A stretch of 64,000 nt of DNA from an uncultured Oscillospiraceae bacterium (GTDB taxonomy: Bacteria > Bacillota > Clostridia > Oscillospirales > Oscillospiraceae): positions 47,619 to 111,618 of the forward strand of contig CAKTOB010000003.1 of assembly GCA_934589525.1 (NCBI GenBank), read 5' to 3'. Under the pieces are notes generated by a model. That model saw only the letters and a list, made by a program, of their open reading frames with translations. It made no database searches and was not told the origin of the DNA. Shown here one piece after another: positions 33,100-43,008 of this stretch. The translations under genes and the position numbers were made by a program. Position 1 is the first letter of the stretch, and every line of letters begins with the position of its first letter.

Positions 33100-33735
33100 C
33101 TATTTTACCCGATACCACCGGGAGAGCTCCCGGACCTTCAAAAAACCCATGCGCTCATACAGTTCAATGGCCCGCCCATTGGTGGAGGCCACCTCCAGGC
33201 GCAGCGGAATGCCGGGGTATACGGAGCACAGAGAATGGAGGACCTGCTTCCCTGCCCCGGGCTTGCAGGCCGCCATGGCGGCGATGCAGTCCTCCTTCAG
33301 ATAGCCGATGCCCAGAAGCGCCCCCTGCCGGTGGATAAAGTAGGCCCCACCCTTTGTAAGCTCCTCTTCGTCCCGCTGCTCCAGCGTCCCGGCGTTGGGC
33401 ACCCGGGCCATGGCACGGTTGTGGAGCTCCCGCCACCGGGCCGCCGTGGCCTCGGTCACGGGAAAGAGGGAGGCGATCTCCTCCGGCTCCACGTTGGGAA
33501 TGCCCCGCATTTCCAGAATCGCCGTATGAAGGGGGTAGTCTTCCAGAATGGGATTCCCCGTGGCGTAAACAGACTTTGCCCCGCAAGCGGCGCAAAAAGC
33601 CACGCATTCCTCCAGAAGCGCCTGGGGACTCCGGGAATCCCGCAGGTGGATATAGGCCTCTCCCCGATAGGGGATCTCCTTTAAAATCAGACTGGCCACA
33701 CCGTTTTCCGTGGTGAAGACCGGAAAATCCTTCAT
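33100..33735 (-). CDS. GNAT-family N-acetyltransferase
   Basis: 211 residues. The GNAT fold is in the C-terminal half: acetyl-CoA binding is suggested around GIGYLKEDCIAAMAACKPGAGKQVLHSL (only its ends GIGYLKED and GAGKQVL matter here) and the last motif is STNGRAIELYERMGF. The first 80 residues are not a GNAT core. The start is the ATG at 33735, with GGGAGGA upstream; an in-frame extension of 18 residues has no ribosome binding site. Substrate unknown. Confidence 0.8.
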   Translation of the reverse strand: MKDFPVFTTENGVASLILKEIPYRGEAYIHLRDSRSPQALLEECVAFCAACGAKSVYATGNPILEDYPLHTAILEMRGIPNVEPEEIASLFPVTEATAARWRELHNRAMARVPNAGTLEQRDEEELTKGGAYFIHRQGALLGIGYLKEDCIAAMAACKPGAGKQVLHSLCSVYPGIPLRLEVASTNGRAIELYERMGFLKVRELSRWYRVK

Positions 33736-33834
33736 TTTTATTGTTCCTCCCAAGCGCATCCCCACTTTTTTCATTTCCATTTTCCGCATTCTGTGTTATA
33801 ATAGGGAAAATAGAAAACAGAGGGAATGATTTTT

Positions 33835-34608
33835 TTGATTGCCAACTACCATACTCACACCCCACGCTGCAATCACGCCCAGGGCTCCGAGGAGGCCTAT
33901 GTAGAAAAGGCCCTGGCTTCCGGGCTACAGATCCTGGGCTTTTCGGACCATACTCCCTACTTCTTTCCCGGAGATTACTACTCCGGCTTCCGGATGCGGC
34001 CGGAGGAGCTGCCAGGCTATGTTTCCACCGTGGACGGGCTCAAGAAGCGTTATGCCGGAAAAATCCAATTGCACACCGGCGTGGAAGCGGAATACTACCC
34101 CAGCTATTTTGAAAAACTGCTGGACTACCTGCGGCAGAACCGGGTAGAGTATATGATTTTGGGTCAGCATTTTACAGGGAACGAGCCTCTGGGGGTTTAC
34201 AGCGGCAGCGCGACCGATAACAAGGACATTCTGGAAGAGTATGTTCGCCAGGTCATTGCCGCCATGGATACGGAGCTCTACACCTACATTGCCCATCCGG
34301 ATATTCTGAACTTTACAGGCCCCCACAGGGTCTATGAAGACTGGATGGGGCTGCTGGTCCGGGAGGCCAGGGATCACGGTATTCCCCTGGAATTCAACTT
34401 CCTGGGCTACCGGGAAGGCCGCAATTATCCGGACCGCCGCTTCTTAGAGCTGGTTGCAAAGGAAAACCTGCCCATGGTCCTGGGCTGTGACGCCCACCGG
34501 CCGGAAGACCTGACCGTGGATAAGACGGAAGCCAAGGTCCGGAGGCTGCTGACCTCTCTGGGCATCCCCGTTCTGGAAACCGTGGAGCTGCGACGTATCG
34601 AACCTTAA
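33835..34608 (+). CDS. hisK: Histidinol-phosphatase, PHP type
   Basis: 257 residues. Metal-site motifs: NYHTHTPRCNHAQG at the N-terminus, FSDHTPYF, GVEAEYYP, YIAHPDI and GCDAHRPEDL. Dephosphorylates L-histidinol phosphate in histidine synthesis; other phosphoester substrates are possible. The TTG at 33835 is chosen because AGAGGG lies 10 bases before it, whereas the ATG at 33826 is one base from that site. A TATAAT at 33797-33802 is a possible -10 box. No other his genes are in the window. Confidence 0.87.
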   Translation: MIANYHTHTPRCNHAQGSEEAYVEKALASGLQILGFSDHTPYFFPGDYYSGFRMRPEELPGYVSTVDGLKKRYAGKIQLHTGVEAEYYPSYFEKLLDYLRQNRVEYMILGQHFTGNEPLGVYSGSATDNKDILEEYVRQVIAAMDTELYTYIAHPDILNFTGPHRVYEDWMGLLVREARDHGIPLEFNFLGYREGRNYPDRRFLELVAKENLPMVLGCDAHRPEDLTVDKTEAKVRRLLTSLGIPVLETVELRRIEP

Positions 34609-34627
34609 AAAATCGAGCCTTAAAAAA

Positions 34628-34662
34628 ATTGGCTGTCTTTTTCGGACAGCCAATTCTTTTTT
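34628..34662. terminator. Bidirectional terminator between hisK and yajC
   Basis: Perfect stem of about 10 bp, ATTGGCTGTC/GACAGCCAAT, with a 7-base loop. The plus-strand tail is TCTTTTTT and the minus-strand tail is TTTTTTTAA. It lies between convergent genes. Confidence 0.88.
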
Positions 34663-35035
34663 ACTGATCCTTAGCAGCCTTCTTGGCAGCCTTGGCTTTG
34701 GCCTTGGCTTCCTGGGCCTTCTTGGCCTCTGCCTTGGCGTTCTCCGCGGCGGTCTCGTTGGTGGACATAGCCCACTTGGCGATTTCCACACGGACCTGAT
34801 CGGCGCCGGTTTCAATGACCAGATTGTTTTCCTTCACATTGACAACGGTACCGACAATGCCGCCGATGGTGGTGATCTTGTCGCCGGTCTTGACGGAGGA
34901 GCGCATCTGCTCCGCTTCCTTCTTCCGCTTGTTCTCGGGACGGATCAGCATGAAGTAGAATACGGCCAGCATCAGGACCAGAGTCACCAGCATACTGGAC
35001 ATTCCGGAGGCTCCGGCATTAGTCAACATAATCAT
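34661..35035 (-). CDS. yajC: Preprotein translocase accessory subunit YajC
   Basis: 124 residues. One N-terminal helix (LVTLVLMLAVFYFMLIRP) followed by the YajC beta domain with GDKITTIGGIVGTVV. The C-terminal 35 residues are an unusual alanine/lysine/glutamate-rich tail, likely helical. Associates with SecDF in the Sec translocase. GGAG lies 9 bases before the ATG. Confidence 0.93.
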   Translation of the reverse strand: MIMLTNAGASGMSSMLVTLVLMLAVFYFMLIRPENKRKKEAEQMRSSVKTGDKITTIGGIVGTVVNVKENNLVIETGADQVRVEIAKWAMSTNETAAENAKAEAKKAQEAKAKAKAAKKAAKDQ

Positions 35036-35067
35036 TGGGACGAACTCCTTTGTATTTGATGAGATTC

Positions 35068-35095
35068 ATTATACCATCCACAGCGAAAAATGCAA
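35068..35095 (-). promoter_or_regulatory. Promoter of yajC
   Basis: Minus strand TTGCAT, 16-base spacer, TATAAT, about 33 bases before the start codon. Confidence 0.8.
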
Positions 35096-35135
35096 GGACA
35101 ATTTAACATGCTGTGGAATATTTTTGAATATGGCA

Positions 35136-37103
35136 TTAAGTCCCGTTGCCCCGGAGCTCGATGATCTGGTCCCGCAGGACCGCTGCCAGCTCGTATTCCA
35201 TCATTCTGGCTGCCTCCTTCATCTGCTTTTCCAGACGGGCGATCTCCTTTTCCTTTTCCGCCTTGGTCATCTTGATGCCCGTGCGGCTCTTGCGCTCGGC
35301 GGTGGGAGAGGAGATCTCGATCAGGTCCCGAACCGACTTGATAACGGTTTTGGGGACGATGCCGTGGGCCTTGTTGTAGGCATCCTGCAGCTCCCGGCGG
35401 CGGGCGGTCTCATCCATAGCCACCCGCATGGAGGGGGTGACCGTGTCGGCGTACATAATGACCTTGCCCTCGGCGTTTCGGGCCGCCCGGCCCATGGTCT
35501 GGATGAGGCTGGTCTCGGACCGGAGGAAGCCCTCCTTGTCCGCATCCAGAATCGCCACCAGGCTCACCTCCGGCAAGTCCAAGCCCTCTCGCAGCAGGTT
35601 GATGCCCACCAGCACATCAAACTTGGCAAGGCGCAGGTCCCGGATGATCTCCATCCGCTCCATGGCCCCAATATCCGAGTGCATATACCGGACCTTGATG
35701 CCCGCCTTTTGCAGATACACCGTCAGGTCCTCCGCCATTTTCTTGGTAAGGGTGGTGACCAGCACCCGCTCCTGCCGGGCGGTCCGGGCGTTGATCTCCC
35801 CGATCAGGTCATCGATCTGGCCTTCAATGGGCCGGACCTCCACCTGGGGGTCCAAAAGTCCCGTGGGCCGGATGACCTGCTCCACGATCTGGCCGGACCG
35901 GGTCCGCTCATACTCCCCGGGGGTGGCGGAGACATAGATCACCTGGTTGATCTTTTGGTCAAATTCCCCGAAGTTCAGAGGCCGGTTGTCATAGGCCGAG
36001 GGCAGACGGAATCCGTAATTCACCAGAGAGTCCTTCCGGCTCCGGTCTCCGGCGTACATGGCCCGGCACTGGGGCAGGGTCACATGGCTTTCGTCCACAA
36101 ACATCAGGTAATCCTTGGGAAAATAGTCCAGAAGGGTGGTGGGGGGCGTGCCCGGCGCTCTGCCCTGAATGACCCGGGAATAGTTTTCGATGCCGGTGCA
36201 GAAGCCGATCTCCGTCAGCATTTCCAAATCGTAATTCACCCGCTGGGCGATCCGCTGGGCCTCGATCAGCTTGTTTTCCGCATTGAATTTTTCTACCTGC
36301 CGGTCGCATTCCTTCTGGATTTCCAGCATGGCCCGCTGGAGCTTTTCCCGGGAGGCCACATAGTGGCTGGCGGGGTAGATGGCCACATGGTCCACATACC
36401 GCTCCACCATGCCGGAGACGGCATTGATCTCACTGATGCGGTCGATCTCATCCCCAAAAAACTCCACCCGGATGGCCCGGCCGGACCAATAGGCGGGGTA
36501 AACCTCCAGGGTATCCCCCCGGACCCGGAATTTGTTTCGGGAAAAGTCGATGTCATTGCGCTCGTAGCGGATCTCCGTCAGCTGCCGCAGAATGTCGTCC
36601 ATGGGCCGCTCATTGCCCACCCGCAGGGAAATCACCATGCTTTTATAGTCGATGGGGTCACCCAGACCGTAGAGGCAGCTGACCGAGGCCACGATGATCA
36701 CATCCCGCCGCTCAAAAAGCGAGGAGGTGGCGGAGTGACGGAGCCGGTCGATCTCCTCATTCACCGCAGAGTCCTTTTCAATATAGGTATCCGTATGGGC
36801 AATGTAGGCCTCCGGCTGGTAGTAATCGTAATAGGAAATAAAGTATTCCACCACGTTGTTGGGGAAAAACTCCCGGAACTCCGAGCACAGCTGAGCAGCC
36901 AAGGTTTTATTGTGGGCCAGCACCAGGGTAGGCCGGTTGAGCCTTGCGATGACGGAGGCCATGGTAAAGGTCTTGCCGGAGCCGGTCACGCCCAACAGGG
37001 TCTGCTCCCGCAGGCCCCAGTTCACGCCGTTGGTCAGAGCCTCCACTGCCTCCGGCTGGTCACCGGAGAGTTTATAATCGGAAACCAATTCAAAATGATC
37101 CAT
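35136..37103 (-). CDS. uvrB: Excinuclease ABC subunit B
   Basis: 655 residues. Walker A is [13 protein letters not shown], the beta-hairpin region includes [11 protein letters not shown], helicase motif VI includes TMGRAARN and the C-terminal UVR motif binds UvrC. Nucleotide excision repair, partner of UvrA encoded nearby on the same strand. The start is the ATG at 37103 ([17 protein letters not shown]), with AAGGAGG upstream. It starts 12 bases after radC. Confidence 0.96.
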   Translation of the reverse strand: MDHFELVSDYKLSGDQPEAVEALTNGVNWGLREQTLLGVTGSGKTFTMASVIARLNRPTLVLAHNKTLAAQLCSEFREFFPNNVVEYFISYYDYYQPEAYIAHTDTYIEKDSAVNEEIDRLRHSATSSLFERRDVIIVASVSCLYGLGDPIDYKSMVISLRVGNERPMDDILRQLTEIRYERNDIDFSRNKFRVRGDTLEVYPAYWSGRAIRVEFFGDEIDRISEINAVSGMVERYVDHVAIYPASHYVASREKLQRAMLEIQKECDRQVEKFNAENKLIEAQRIAQRVNYDLEMLTEIGFCTGIENYSRVIQGRAPGTPPTTLLDYFPKDYLMFVDESHVTLPQCRAMYAGDRSRKDSLVNYGFRLPSAYDNRPLNFGEFDQKINQVIYVSATPGEYERTRSGQIVEQVIRPTGLLDPQVEVRPIEGQIDDLIGEINARTARQERVLVTTLTKKMAEDLTVYLQKAGIKVRYMHSDIGAMERMEIIRDLRLAKFDVLVGINLLREGLDLPEVSLVAILDADKEGFLRSETSLIQTMGRAARNAEGKVIMYADTVTPSMRVAMDETARRRELQDAYNKAHGIVPKTVIKSVRDLIEISSPTAERKSRTGIKMTKAEKEKEIARLEKQMKEAARMMEYELAAVLRDQIIELRGNGT

Positions 37104-37114
37104 GTTCTGCCTCC

Positions 37115-37801
37115 TTACAGCAGCAAGCATTGGTTAAAGCGTTCGTCGGACTGGGCAATGGACACATAATCGTCGTCCGCCACAATGATGTGGTCCACCA
37201 GCACGATCTCCACCGCCTGCAGGGCCATGGCCACCCGACGGGTGGTTTGAATATCCTCCGGCGAGGGCAGGGCCACGCCGCTGGGATGATTGTGGGCCAG
37301 CACCACCGAGGTGGCATTGACTCCCAGGGCAGTTTCCACCACCCGGCGAATGGAAATGCCCGTAGAATTGGTGCCCCCCTCCCCTATTTCCCGGCAGCAC
37401 AGAACCTTGCACTTGGCATCCAGGCACAGCAGGAACACCGTTTCCAGCTTCCGGCCGAAGAACCGGGGCATCAGGTACTGGGCGCACTGTTCCAAGGTTG
37501 TGAGCACCCCCGGAGCACTGGCCCGGTCCGTCATGTAAAACCGGCCCATCTGGGGGATCAGGTTCAGAAGCAAGGCCCCGTTCTCCCCAACCCCGGAGAT
37601 TTTCTTCAATTCCTCCGGATTTGCCTCCAGCACCTGGGAAAGGCTTCCGAAGTGCTCCAGCAGCCTGTGGGCGATGGGGTTGGTGTCCGCCCGGGGGATG
37701 GCGTAAAAAAGCAACAGCTCCAGGGCCTGAATGTCGGAAAAATGGTCCAGGCCCTCTTCTAAAAATCGCTTTTTGACTCTTGCGCGGTGGCCTTCATGCA
37801 T
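37115..37801 (-). CDS. radC: RadC family protein (JAB/MPN domain)
   Basis: 228 residues. N-terminal helix-hairpin-helix ([11 protein letters not shown]) and a C-terminal JAMM metal-binding domain with [18 protein letters not shown]. RadC was named for repair, but its biochemical role is unsettled. The start is the ATG at 37801 ([13 protein letters not shown]), the usual family N-terminus. Co-oriented with uvrB and probably co-transcribed. Confidence 0.92.
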   Translation of the reverse strand: MHEGHRARVKKRFLEEGLDHFSDIQALELLLFYAIPRADTNPIAHRLLEHFGSLSQVLEANPEELKKISGVGENGALLLNLIPQMGRFYMTDRASAPGVLTTLEQCAQYLMPRFFGRKLETVFLLCLDAKCKVLCCREIGEGGTNSTGISIRRVVETALGVNATSVVLAHNHPSGVALPSPEDIQTTRRVAMALQAVEIVLVDHIIVADDDYVSIAQSDERFNQCLLL

Positions 37802-37839
37802 AGCCCTTGCCCCTCTTTCCATTCTTTTTGAAGTTGTGC

Positions 37840-37868
37840 TTGCCTTTTGCGTGGAAACCCGCTAAAAT
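37840..37868 (+). promoter_or_regulatory. Promoter of the kinase-like gene
   Basis: TTGCCT, 17-base spacer, TAAAAT, 77 bases before the start codon. Confidence 0.65.
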
Positions 37869-37945
37869 GGGTGGTAAGTATTGTCGAAATCTGCGGGAAA
37901 AATTTCTGAGAATCTGCGCATCCTATTCTGGTCAGGAGGACTGTC

Positions 37946-38980
37946 ATGGACGATCAAACCTTGTGCATCGATACCCTGGAGCTCATCGCCGCGCCCTGCT
38001 TTTGCGTGAAGGACGGCGTGATCTGTGGCCGCAACGGGGCGGCCCGGAAGCTGCCGCTGGGGGATCGTGTAGAATCGCTGCTTGCCGCCGGAGGGGAAGC
38101 CTATGCCGACTTTACCGGAGGAAGCCTGTTTTTGACCCTTTCCATAGAGGGGACCCTTTTCGGTGCCGCCGTTGAGCGTAGGAACGGCCTGGATTTCTTT
38201 TTGCTGGAGGAAGCGGAGGGAAACCCAGAGCTGCGGGCCCTTTCTCTGGCCGCTCAGGAACTGCGGCAGCCCCTTTCCGGCCTTTTTGCCACGGTGCAGC
38301 AGCTGGATAGCAGCCAGGCCGCCCAAATTGGGGCCCTGAACCGGGGGCTTTCCCAGATGCTGCGGCTCATCGGAAACATGTCCGCCGCCGCTTCTCCCCT
38401 CTCTCACCCGGAGCTTGCGGACATTACCGCCGTTTTCCGGGAGATTTTTATGAAGGCCCAGCCTCTGCTGGAGCGCCTAGGCCTGGAGCTTCACTACGAA
38501 GGGCCGGAGCATGCCATTTACTGCCTGGCAGATGCCCAGGAGCTGGAGCGAAGTGTGCTGAATCTGCTGTCCAACGCCGCCAAATTCAGCCCGGGGGGCG
38601 GTGTGATCCGGTGCAGTCTGACCCGTCAGAACCGAGTCCTCCGGCTGTGCATCCAGGACGAGGGCAGCGGCATTCCCGACGACGTTCGAGGCAGCGTGTT
38701 CAACCGCTATCTGCGGCAACCCGCCATTGAGGATGGACGCCAAGGCCTGGGGCTGGGGCTGGTATTGGTCCGGGCCTGTGCCGGTCATCACGGCGGCGCA
38801 GTGCTCATCGACCATCCGGCCCAGGGGGGCACCCGGGTCACCATGACCCTGGCCATCCGGCAGGACACTGGCAACACCCTGCGCTCTCCCCGCATCCGCA
38901 TCGACTACGCCGGCGAACGGGACCATGGGCTGGTGGAGCTTTCCGACGTTCTTCCGGCAGAGCTCTACGGCAGCCTTTAA
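37946..38980 (+). CDS. Soluble histidine-kinase-like protein lacking the phospho-acceptor histidine
   Basis: 344 residues with no membrane segment. An N-terminal domain of about 95 residues, possibly PAS-like, is followed by a HisKA-like helix pair and an ATPase domain with intact N box (NLLSNAAKFS), DEGSGIPD and GLGLGLVL. The H box reads AAQELRQPLSG where functional kinases have SHELRTPL, so the acceptor histidine is glutamine. It is a stand-alone gene with its own promoter and terminator and no adjacent regulator. It may be a pseudokinase, an allosteric partner or a phosphatase; all are inference. GGAGGA precedes the ATG. Confidence 0.82.
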   Translation: MDDQTLCIDTLELIAAPCFCVKDGVICGRNGAARKLPLGDRVESLLAAGGEAYADFTGGSLFLTLSIEGTLFGAAVERRNGLDFFLLEEAEGNPELRALSLAAQELRQPLSGLFATVQQLDSSQAAQIGALNRGLSQMLRLIGNMSAAASPLSHPELADITAVFREIFMKAQPLLERLGLELHYEGPEHAIYCLADAQELERSVLNLLSNAAKFSPGGGVIRCSLTRQNRVLRLCIQDEGSGIPDDVRGSVFNRYLRQPAIEDGRQGLGLGLVLVRACAGHHGGAVLIDHPAQGGTRVTMTLAIRQDTGNTLRSPRIRIDYAGERDHGLVELSDVLPAELYGSL

Positions 38981-38992
38981 TAGGCCCTTTTC

Positions 38993-39030
38993 AGAAGTGC
39001 TTTCCTGTGACGGGAAGCACTTCTTTGTTT
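38993..39030 (+). terminator. Intrinsic terminator of the kinase-like gene
   Basis: Perfect 10-bp stem AGAAGTGCTT/AAGCACTTCT with a 12-base loop, followed by TTGTTTTG. Confidence 0.85.
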
Positions 39031-39053
39031 TGTTCATTATAGCCCCGCCGCCT

Positions 39054-39103
39054 AAAAAAAGCAACCGGGACAGACGGATTTCCACAGGAACCGCCTGCCC
39101 CGG
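39054..39103 (-). terminator. Intrinsic terminator of uvrA
   Basis: 13-bp stem with one wobble or mismatch pair, CCGGGGCAGGCGG/CCGTCTGTCCCGG, and a 13-base loop. The minus-strand tail is TTGCTTTTTTT. Confidence 0.88.
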
Positions 39104-39108
39104 TTGGT

Positions 39109-41946
39109 TCAAATCACAGGGTTTCCGAGATAGGACTTTAGATACTGTCCCGTGTAGCTCTCCGGAACCTGGGCTACCTGCTCCGGGGTGCCGGTGGCCA
39201 CAATGGTGCCGCCGCCGTCGCCGCCCTCGGGGCCCAGATCAATAATATAGTCCGCGGTTTTGATCACATCCAAATTGTGCTCAATGACCAGTACCGTGTT
39301 CCCCGCCTCCACCAGGCGGTTCAACACCTCGATGAGCCGATGGACATCCGCCGCGTGGAGGCCTGTGGTGGGCTCGTCCAGGATATAGATGGTGCGGCCC
39401 GTGGCCGTGCGGCTGAGCTCCGTGGCCAGCTTCACCCGCTGGGCTTCACCGCCGGAGAGGGTGGTGCTGGCCTGGCCAAGCTTGATATACCCCAGGCCCA
39501 CTTCCACCAGCATCTGGGCCTTTTTCCGGATTTTGGGGATGTTTTCGAAGAAGTCCACCGCTTCCTCGCAGGTCATATCCAGTACCTGGGCAATGTTTTT
39601 GCCCTTATAGAGCACTTCCAGGGTCTCCCGGTTATACCGGGCCCCGTGGCAGACCTCGCAGGGCACATAGACATCCGCCAAAAAGTGCATCTCGATTTTT
39701 ACCAGGCCGTCGCCGGAGCAGGCCTCACACCGGCCGCCCTTCACATTGAAGCTGAACCGGCCCGGGCCGTAGCCCCGCATTTTGGCATCCGCCGTAGAGG
39801 CGAACAGGTCCCGGATGTCGTTGAACAGCCCCGTATAGGTGGCGGGGTTGGAGCGGGGGGTCCGGCCGATGGGGCTCTGGTCAATATCAATGACCTTGTC
39901 CAAATTGGATAGCCCCTCCACACATCGGCAGGCACCGGGGCGGCAGCGGGCATGGTTCAGCTTGGACAGCAGGGTTTTGTTCAAAACCTCGTTGACCAGG
40001 CTGGATTTTCCGGAACCGGACACACCGGTGACGCAGGTCAGGGTGCCCAGAGGGATGGACACGTCCACATTTTTCAGATTGTTTTCACTGGCCCCGCGAA
40101 CGGTCAGCAGCTGGCCGTTTCCGGGCCGTCTGGTTTCCGGCACGGGGATTTTCTTCTTGCCGGAGAGGTACTGGCCCGTAATGGATTCCGGGCAGTCCAG
40201 AATATCCTGCAGGCTGCCCGCCGCCACGATCTTTCCTCCGTGGCTTCCGGCCCCCGGGCCCACGTCCACAATGAAGTCCGCCGCCCGCATGGTATCCTCG
40301 TCATGCTCCACCACGATCAGGGTGTTGCCGATGTCCCGCAGGTGCTTCAGGGTCGCCAGCAGCTTGTCGTTGTCCCGCTGGTGCAGACCGATGGAGGGCT
40401 CGTCCAGGATGTACAGCACCCCCATCAGGGAGGAGCCGATCTGGGTGGCCAAACGGATCCGCTGGCTTTCGCCGCCGGAGAGGGTTCCGGCCCCCCGGGA
40501 AAGGGTCAGGTAGCTCAGGCCCACATCCGTCAGGAACCGCAGCCGGGAGGTGATTTCCCGAATGATCTGCTGGGCCACCACCGCCATATTGCCTTCCAGG
40601 TGCAGGTTTTCCATAAACTGAAGCTCCTGAACCACGCTCATGCGGCAGAACTCCATAATGTTCAGTCCCCCCACCGTTACCGCCAGAGCGATTTCCGAAA
40701 GCCGGTCCCCGTGGCACTTGGGACAGGGCGCTGTGGACATGCACTCCTCCAGCTCCTTCCGGGCGGCATCGGACTGGGTCTCCCGATAGCGGCGGGAGAC
40801 GTTGTTCAGAATGCCCTCAAAGGGCTGCTCCAGAACTCCCATGCCGTTGCCCCGGTTGTAGGTCATCCGCAGCTTTTCCGTGCCGGTGCCGTAGAGGATC
40901 ACCTGCATGGCCTCTTTGCTCAGGGTGCTGACAGGGTCTGTCAAAGAGAAATGATATTTCTGGGACAGAGCCTCAAAATACATCCGGAAAATGGAATCCG
41001 TCCGGGCGTTCTGCCAGCCGGAGGCCTGAATGGCCCCCTCAAAAATGGATTTTTCCTTGTCCGGAATCACCAGGTCCTCGTCCGCGATCAGCTGGAAGCC
41101 CAGGCCGGTGCAGCTGGGGCAGGCCCCGCTGGGATTATTGAAGGAGAACATTCTGGGCTCCAGCTCCGTCAGGCTGATGCCGCAGTCCTCGCAGGCATAG
41201 TTCTGGGAAAAGCTCATTTCCCGGTTTTCCTTGGGCAGCTCAATGGTCACGAGCCCCCCGGAATGGACACAGGCGGTTTCGATGGAGTCCGTCAGGCGGC
41301 GGCGCAGGCCTTCTTTCAGTACCAGCCGGTCCACCACCAGTTCCATGGTGTGCTTTTTGTTCTTTTCCAGCTTGATCTCTTCCGTCAAATCATAAAGGAT
41401 GCCATCCACCCGGACTCTGGCAAAACCCTGCTTCCGGGCATCCTCCAGAACCTTCACATGCTCGCCCTTTTTCCCCCGGATCACCGGGGAGAGCACCACA
41501 AACCGGGTCCCCTCTCCCAGGGCCTCCACCCGGTCAACGATCTGGTCAATGGTCTGGCGGCGAATTTCCTTGCCGCATTTGGGGCAATGGGGCACGCCCA
41601 CTCTGGCCCAGAGCAGCCGGAGATAGTCATAAATCTCCGTCACCGTTCCCACGGTGGACCGGGGGCTTTTGGAGGTGGTTTTCTGGTCAATGGAAATGGC
41701 CGGGGACAGGCCCTCAATGGAATCCACATCCGGCTTCTCCATCTGGCCCAGGAACTGCCGGGCATAGGAGCTGAGGCTTTCCACATACCGCCGCTGGCCC
41801 TCGGCATAGATGGTATCAAAGGCCAGGCTGGATTTGCCGGAGCCGCTGAGGCCGGTAAAGACCACCATTTTATCTCTGGGGATGGTCACATCCACATTTT
41901 TTAAATTGTTTTCCCGGGCACCCCGGATGATGATTTTGTCGTTCAT
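39109..41946 (-). CDS. uvrA: Excinuclease ABC subunit A
   Basis: 945 residues. Two ABC modules with Walker [14 protein letters not shown] and [13 protein letters not shown] and signatures LSGGESQRI and [10 protein letters not shown]. Zinc fingers are seen as CPKC, CEAC and [10 protein letters not shown]. Recognises DNA lesions and loads UvrB. GAGGTAG precedes the ATG. Full length. Confidence 0.97.
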   Translation of the reverse strand: MNDKIIIRGARENNLKNVDVTIPRDKMVVFTGLSGSGKSSLAFDTIYAEGQRRYVESLSSYARQFLGQMEKPDVDSIEGLSPAISIDQKTTSKSPRSTVGTVTEIYDYLRLLWARVGVPHCPKCGKEIRRQTIDQIVDRVEALGEGTRFVVLSPVIRGKKGEHVKVLEDARKQGFARVRVDGILYDLTEEIKLEKNKKHTMELVVDRLVLKEGLRRRLTDSIETACVHSGGLVTIELPKENREMSFSQNYACEDCGISLTELEPRMFSFNNPSGACPSCTGLGFQLIADEDLVIPDKEKSIFEGAIQASGWQNARTDSIFRMYFEALSQKYHFSLTDPVSTLSKEAMQVILYGTGTEKLRMTYNRGNGMGVLEQPFEGILNNVSRRYRETQSDAARKELEECMSTAPCPKCHGDRLSEIALAVTVGGLNIMEFCRMSVVQELQFMENLHLEGNMAVVAQQIIREITSRLRFLTDVGLSYLTLSRGAGTLSGGESQRIRLATQIGSSLMGVLYILDEPSIGLHQRDNDKLLATLKHLRDIGNTLIVVEHDEDTMRAADFIVDVGPGAGSHGGKIVAAGSLQDILDCPESITGQYLSGKKKIPVPETRRPGNGQLLTVRGASENNLKNVDVSIPLGTLTCVTGVSGSGKSSLVNEVLNKTLLSKLNHARCRPGACRCVEGLSNLDKVIDIDQSPIGRTPRSNPATYTGLFNDIRDLFASTADAKMRGYGPGRFSFNVKGGRCEACSGDGLVKIEMHFLADVYVPCEVCHGARYNRETLEVLYKGKNIAQVLDMTCEEAVDFFENIPKIRKKAQMLVEVGLGYIKLGQASTTLSGGEAQRVKLATELSRTATGRTIYILDEPTTGLHAADVHRLIEVLNRLVEAGNTVLVIEHNLDVIKTADYIIDLGPEGGDGGGTIVATGTPEQVAQVPESYTGQYLKSYLGNPVI

Positions 41947-42005
41947 AGACTACCTCGTTTTTTGTTGACCCCAGTACGCGGCCGGTGATCTAAAGCATTC
42001 GATAT

Positions 42006-42034
42006 ATTATACCACGAAATGATCCGTTCTACAA
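42006..42034 (-). promoter_or_regulatory. Promoter of uvrA
   Basis: Minus strand TTGTAG, 17-base spacer, TATAAT. No obvious LexA box overlaps it. Confidence 0.8.
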
Positions 42035-42086
42035 GGGATTTTCAAACGAATTTTCGTCTCCATTTATGAAGGAGCGCAGAAGGAAA

Positions 42087-42116
42087 GGACGTACCGCATT
42101 TTTCAGCGGCACGCCC
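42087..42116 (-). terminator. Intrinsic terminator of the NifS-NifU-Rrf2 operon
   Basis: 11-bp stem GGGCGTGCCGC/GCGGTACGTCC with two G-U pairs on the minus-strand RNA, and an 8-base loop. The tail is TTTCCTTCT. It lies 13 bases after the Rrf2 stop. Confidence 0.75.
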
Positions 42117-42129
42117 TTTTGATATTGGG

Positions 42130-42558
42130 TCATTGGAGTTCTATCCCGGCAGGGTTCTCTTTCAGCAGGTCTGCCAGGGTGATGCCCTCGAAGAAGGCAT
42201 TGATCATGGCATCCAGCTTGTCCCACATGGGTCTTGTCTCGCAGCAGCTGCTGCGGGAGCAGGCCGTGGGGCCCTGGGTGGTACAGGAGACCACCGCCAG
42301 GCCGCCCTCTGTCAGCTTCAGGATGCTGCCCACGGTGTATTCCTCGGGCTTCCGGTTCAGCCGGTAGCCGCCGCCCTTGCCGTGGACCGCATCCAGAAGG
42401 CCGCCTTTGGACAGGATGGTCATAATGGATTCCAGGTATTTTTGAGAAATACCCTCCTGCTCCGCGATCTCCTTAATGGGAATGTACTCTTCCCCGCCCC
42501 GCTGGGCCATGGCCAGCATCACCCGCAGGGCGTAGCGTCCCTTGGTCGATACGATCAT
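42130..42558 (-). CDS. Rrf2-family regulator (IscR-like)
   Basis: 142 residues. Winged helix in the N-terminal 80 residues: STKGRYALRVMLAMA, ISQKYLESIM and GKGGGYRL. The loop at about 92-107 carries four cysteines (SCTTQGPTACSRSSCCE), consistent with an iron-sulfur ligand set like that of IscR. Placed last in the operon after nifS and nifU; in many genomes it is first. No ribosome binding site is visible before the ATG, 3 bases after the nifU stop, so translation is probably coupled. Likely autoregulates the operon. Confidence 0.9.
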   Translation of the reverse strand: MIVSTKGRYALRVMLAMAQRGGEEYIPIKEIAEQEGISQKYLESIMTILSKGGLLDAVHGKGGGYRLNRKPEEYTVGSILKLTEGGLAVVSCTTQGPTACSRSSCCETRPMWDKLDAMINAFFEGITLADLLKENPAGIELQ

Positions 42559-42561
42559 GGC

Positions 42562-42990
42562 TTATTCGCAGTGGTCGCAATGCTCGCAGTCGGGGAAGTC
42601 CTTTTCGTCGTAGGGCAGGCCCGTCCGGTCGTAATAGTCCTTCAGGGCGTTTTTAATGGCTTCCTCCGCCAGAACGGAGCAATGGAGCTTGTGGGCGGGC
42701 AGACCGTCCAGGGCCTCCGCCACGGCCTTATTGGTCAGGGCCATGGCCTCGTGGATGGACTTGCCCTTGATCATCTCGGTGGCCATGGAGGAGGAGGCAA
42801 TGGCGCTGCCGCAACCGAAGGTCTCAAACTTCACGTCCTTGATGATGTCGTCTTCAATTTTCAGGTAGATTTTCATAATATCGCCGCACTTGGCGTTGCC
42901 CACTTCTCCCACGCCGTTGGCGTCCTCGATCACGCCTACGTTCCGGGGATGGGTAAAATGATCCATTACTTTTTCGCTGTAAAGTGCCAT
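42562..42990 (-). CDS. Iron-sulfur cluster scaffold NifU/IscU
   Basis: 142 residues. The three scaffold cysteines are in GNAKCGDIM, FGCGSAIAS and LHCSVLAEEA, and the aspartate before the first cysteine motif is replaced by the usual local context. The C-terminal tail DCEHCDHCE adds three more cysteines, as in clostridial NifU-like proteins. Assembles Fe-S clusters with the cysteine desulfurase upstream. TTGGAGGAAG precedes the ATG. Confidence 0.94.
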   Translation of the reverse strand: MALYSEKVMDHFTHPRNVGVIEDANGVGEVGNAKCGDIMKIYLKIEDDIIKDVKFETFGCGSAIASSSMATEMIKGKSIHEAMALTNKAVAEALDGLPAHKLHCSVLAEEAIKNALKDYYDRTGLPYDEKDFPDCEHCDHCE

Positions 42991-43008
42991 GTTTTTCTTC
43001 CTCCAAAA

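Noticed and set aside
35124..37169. 681-codon open frame on the plus strand
   Set aside because: It is antisense to uvrB along its whole length, an effect of GC-rich codon use. The composition (Gly/His/Gln/Leu-rich) is typical of such shadows.
39952..41904. 650-codon open frame on the plus strand
   Set aside because: Antisense shadow of uvrA.
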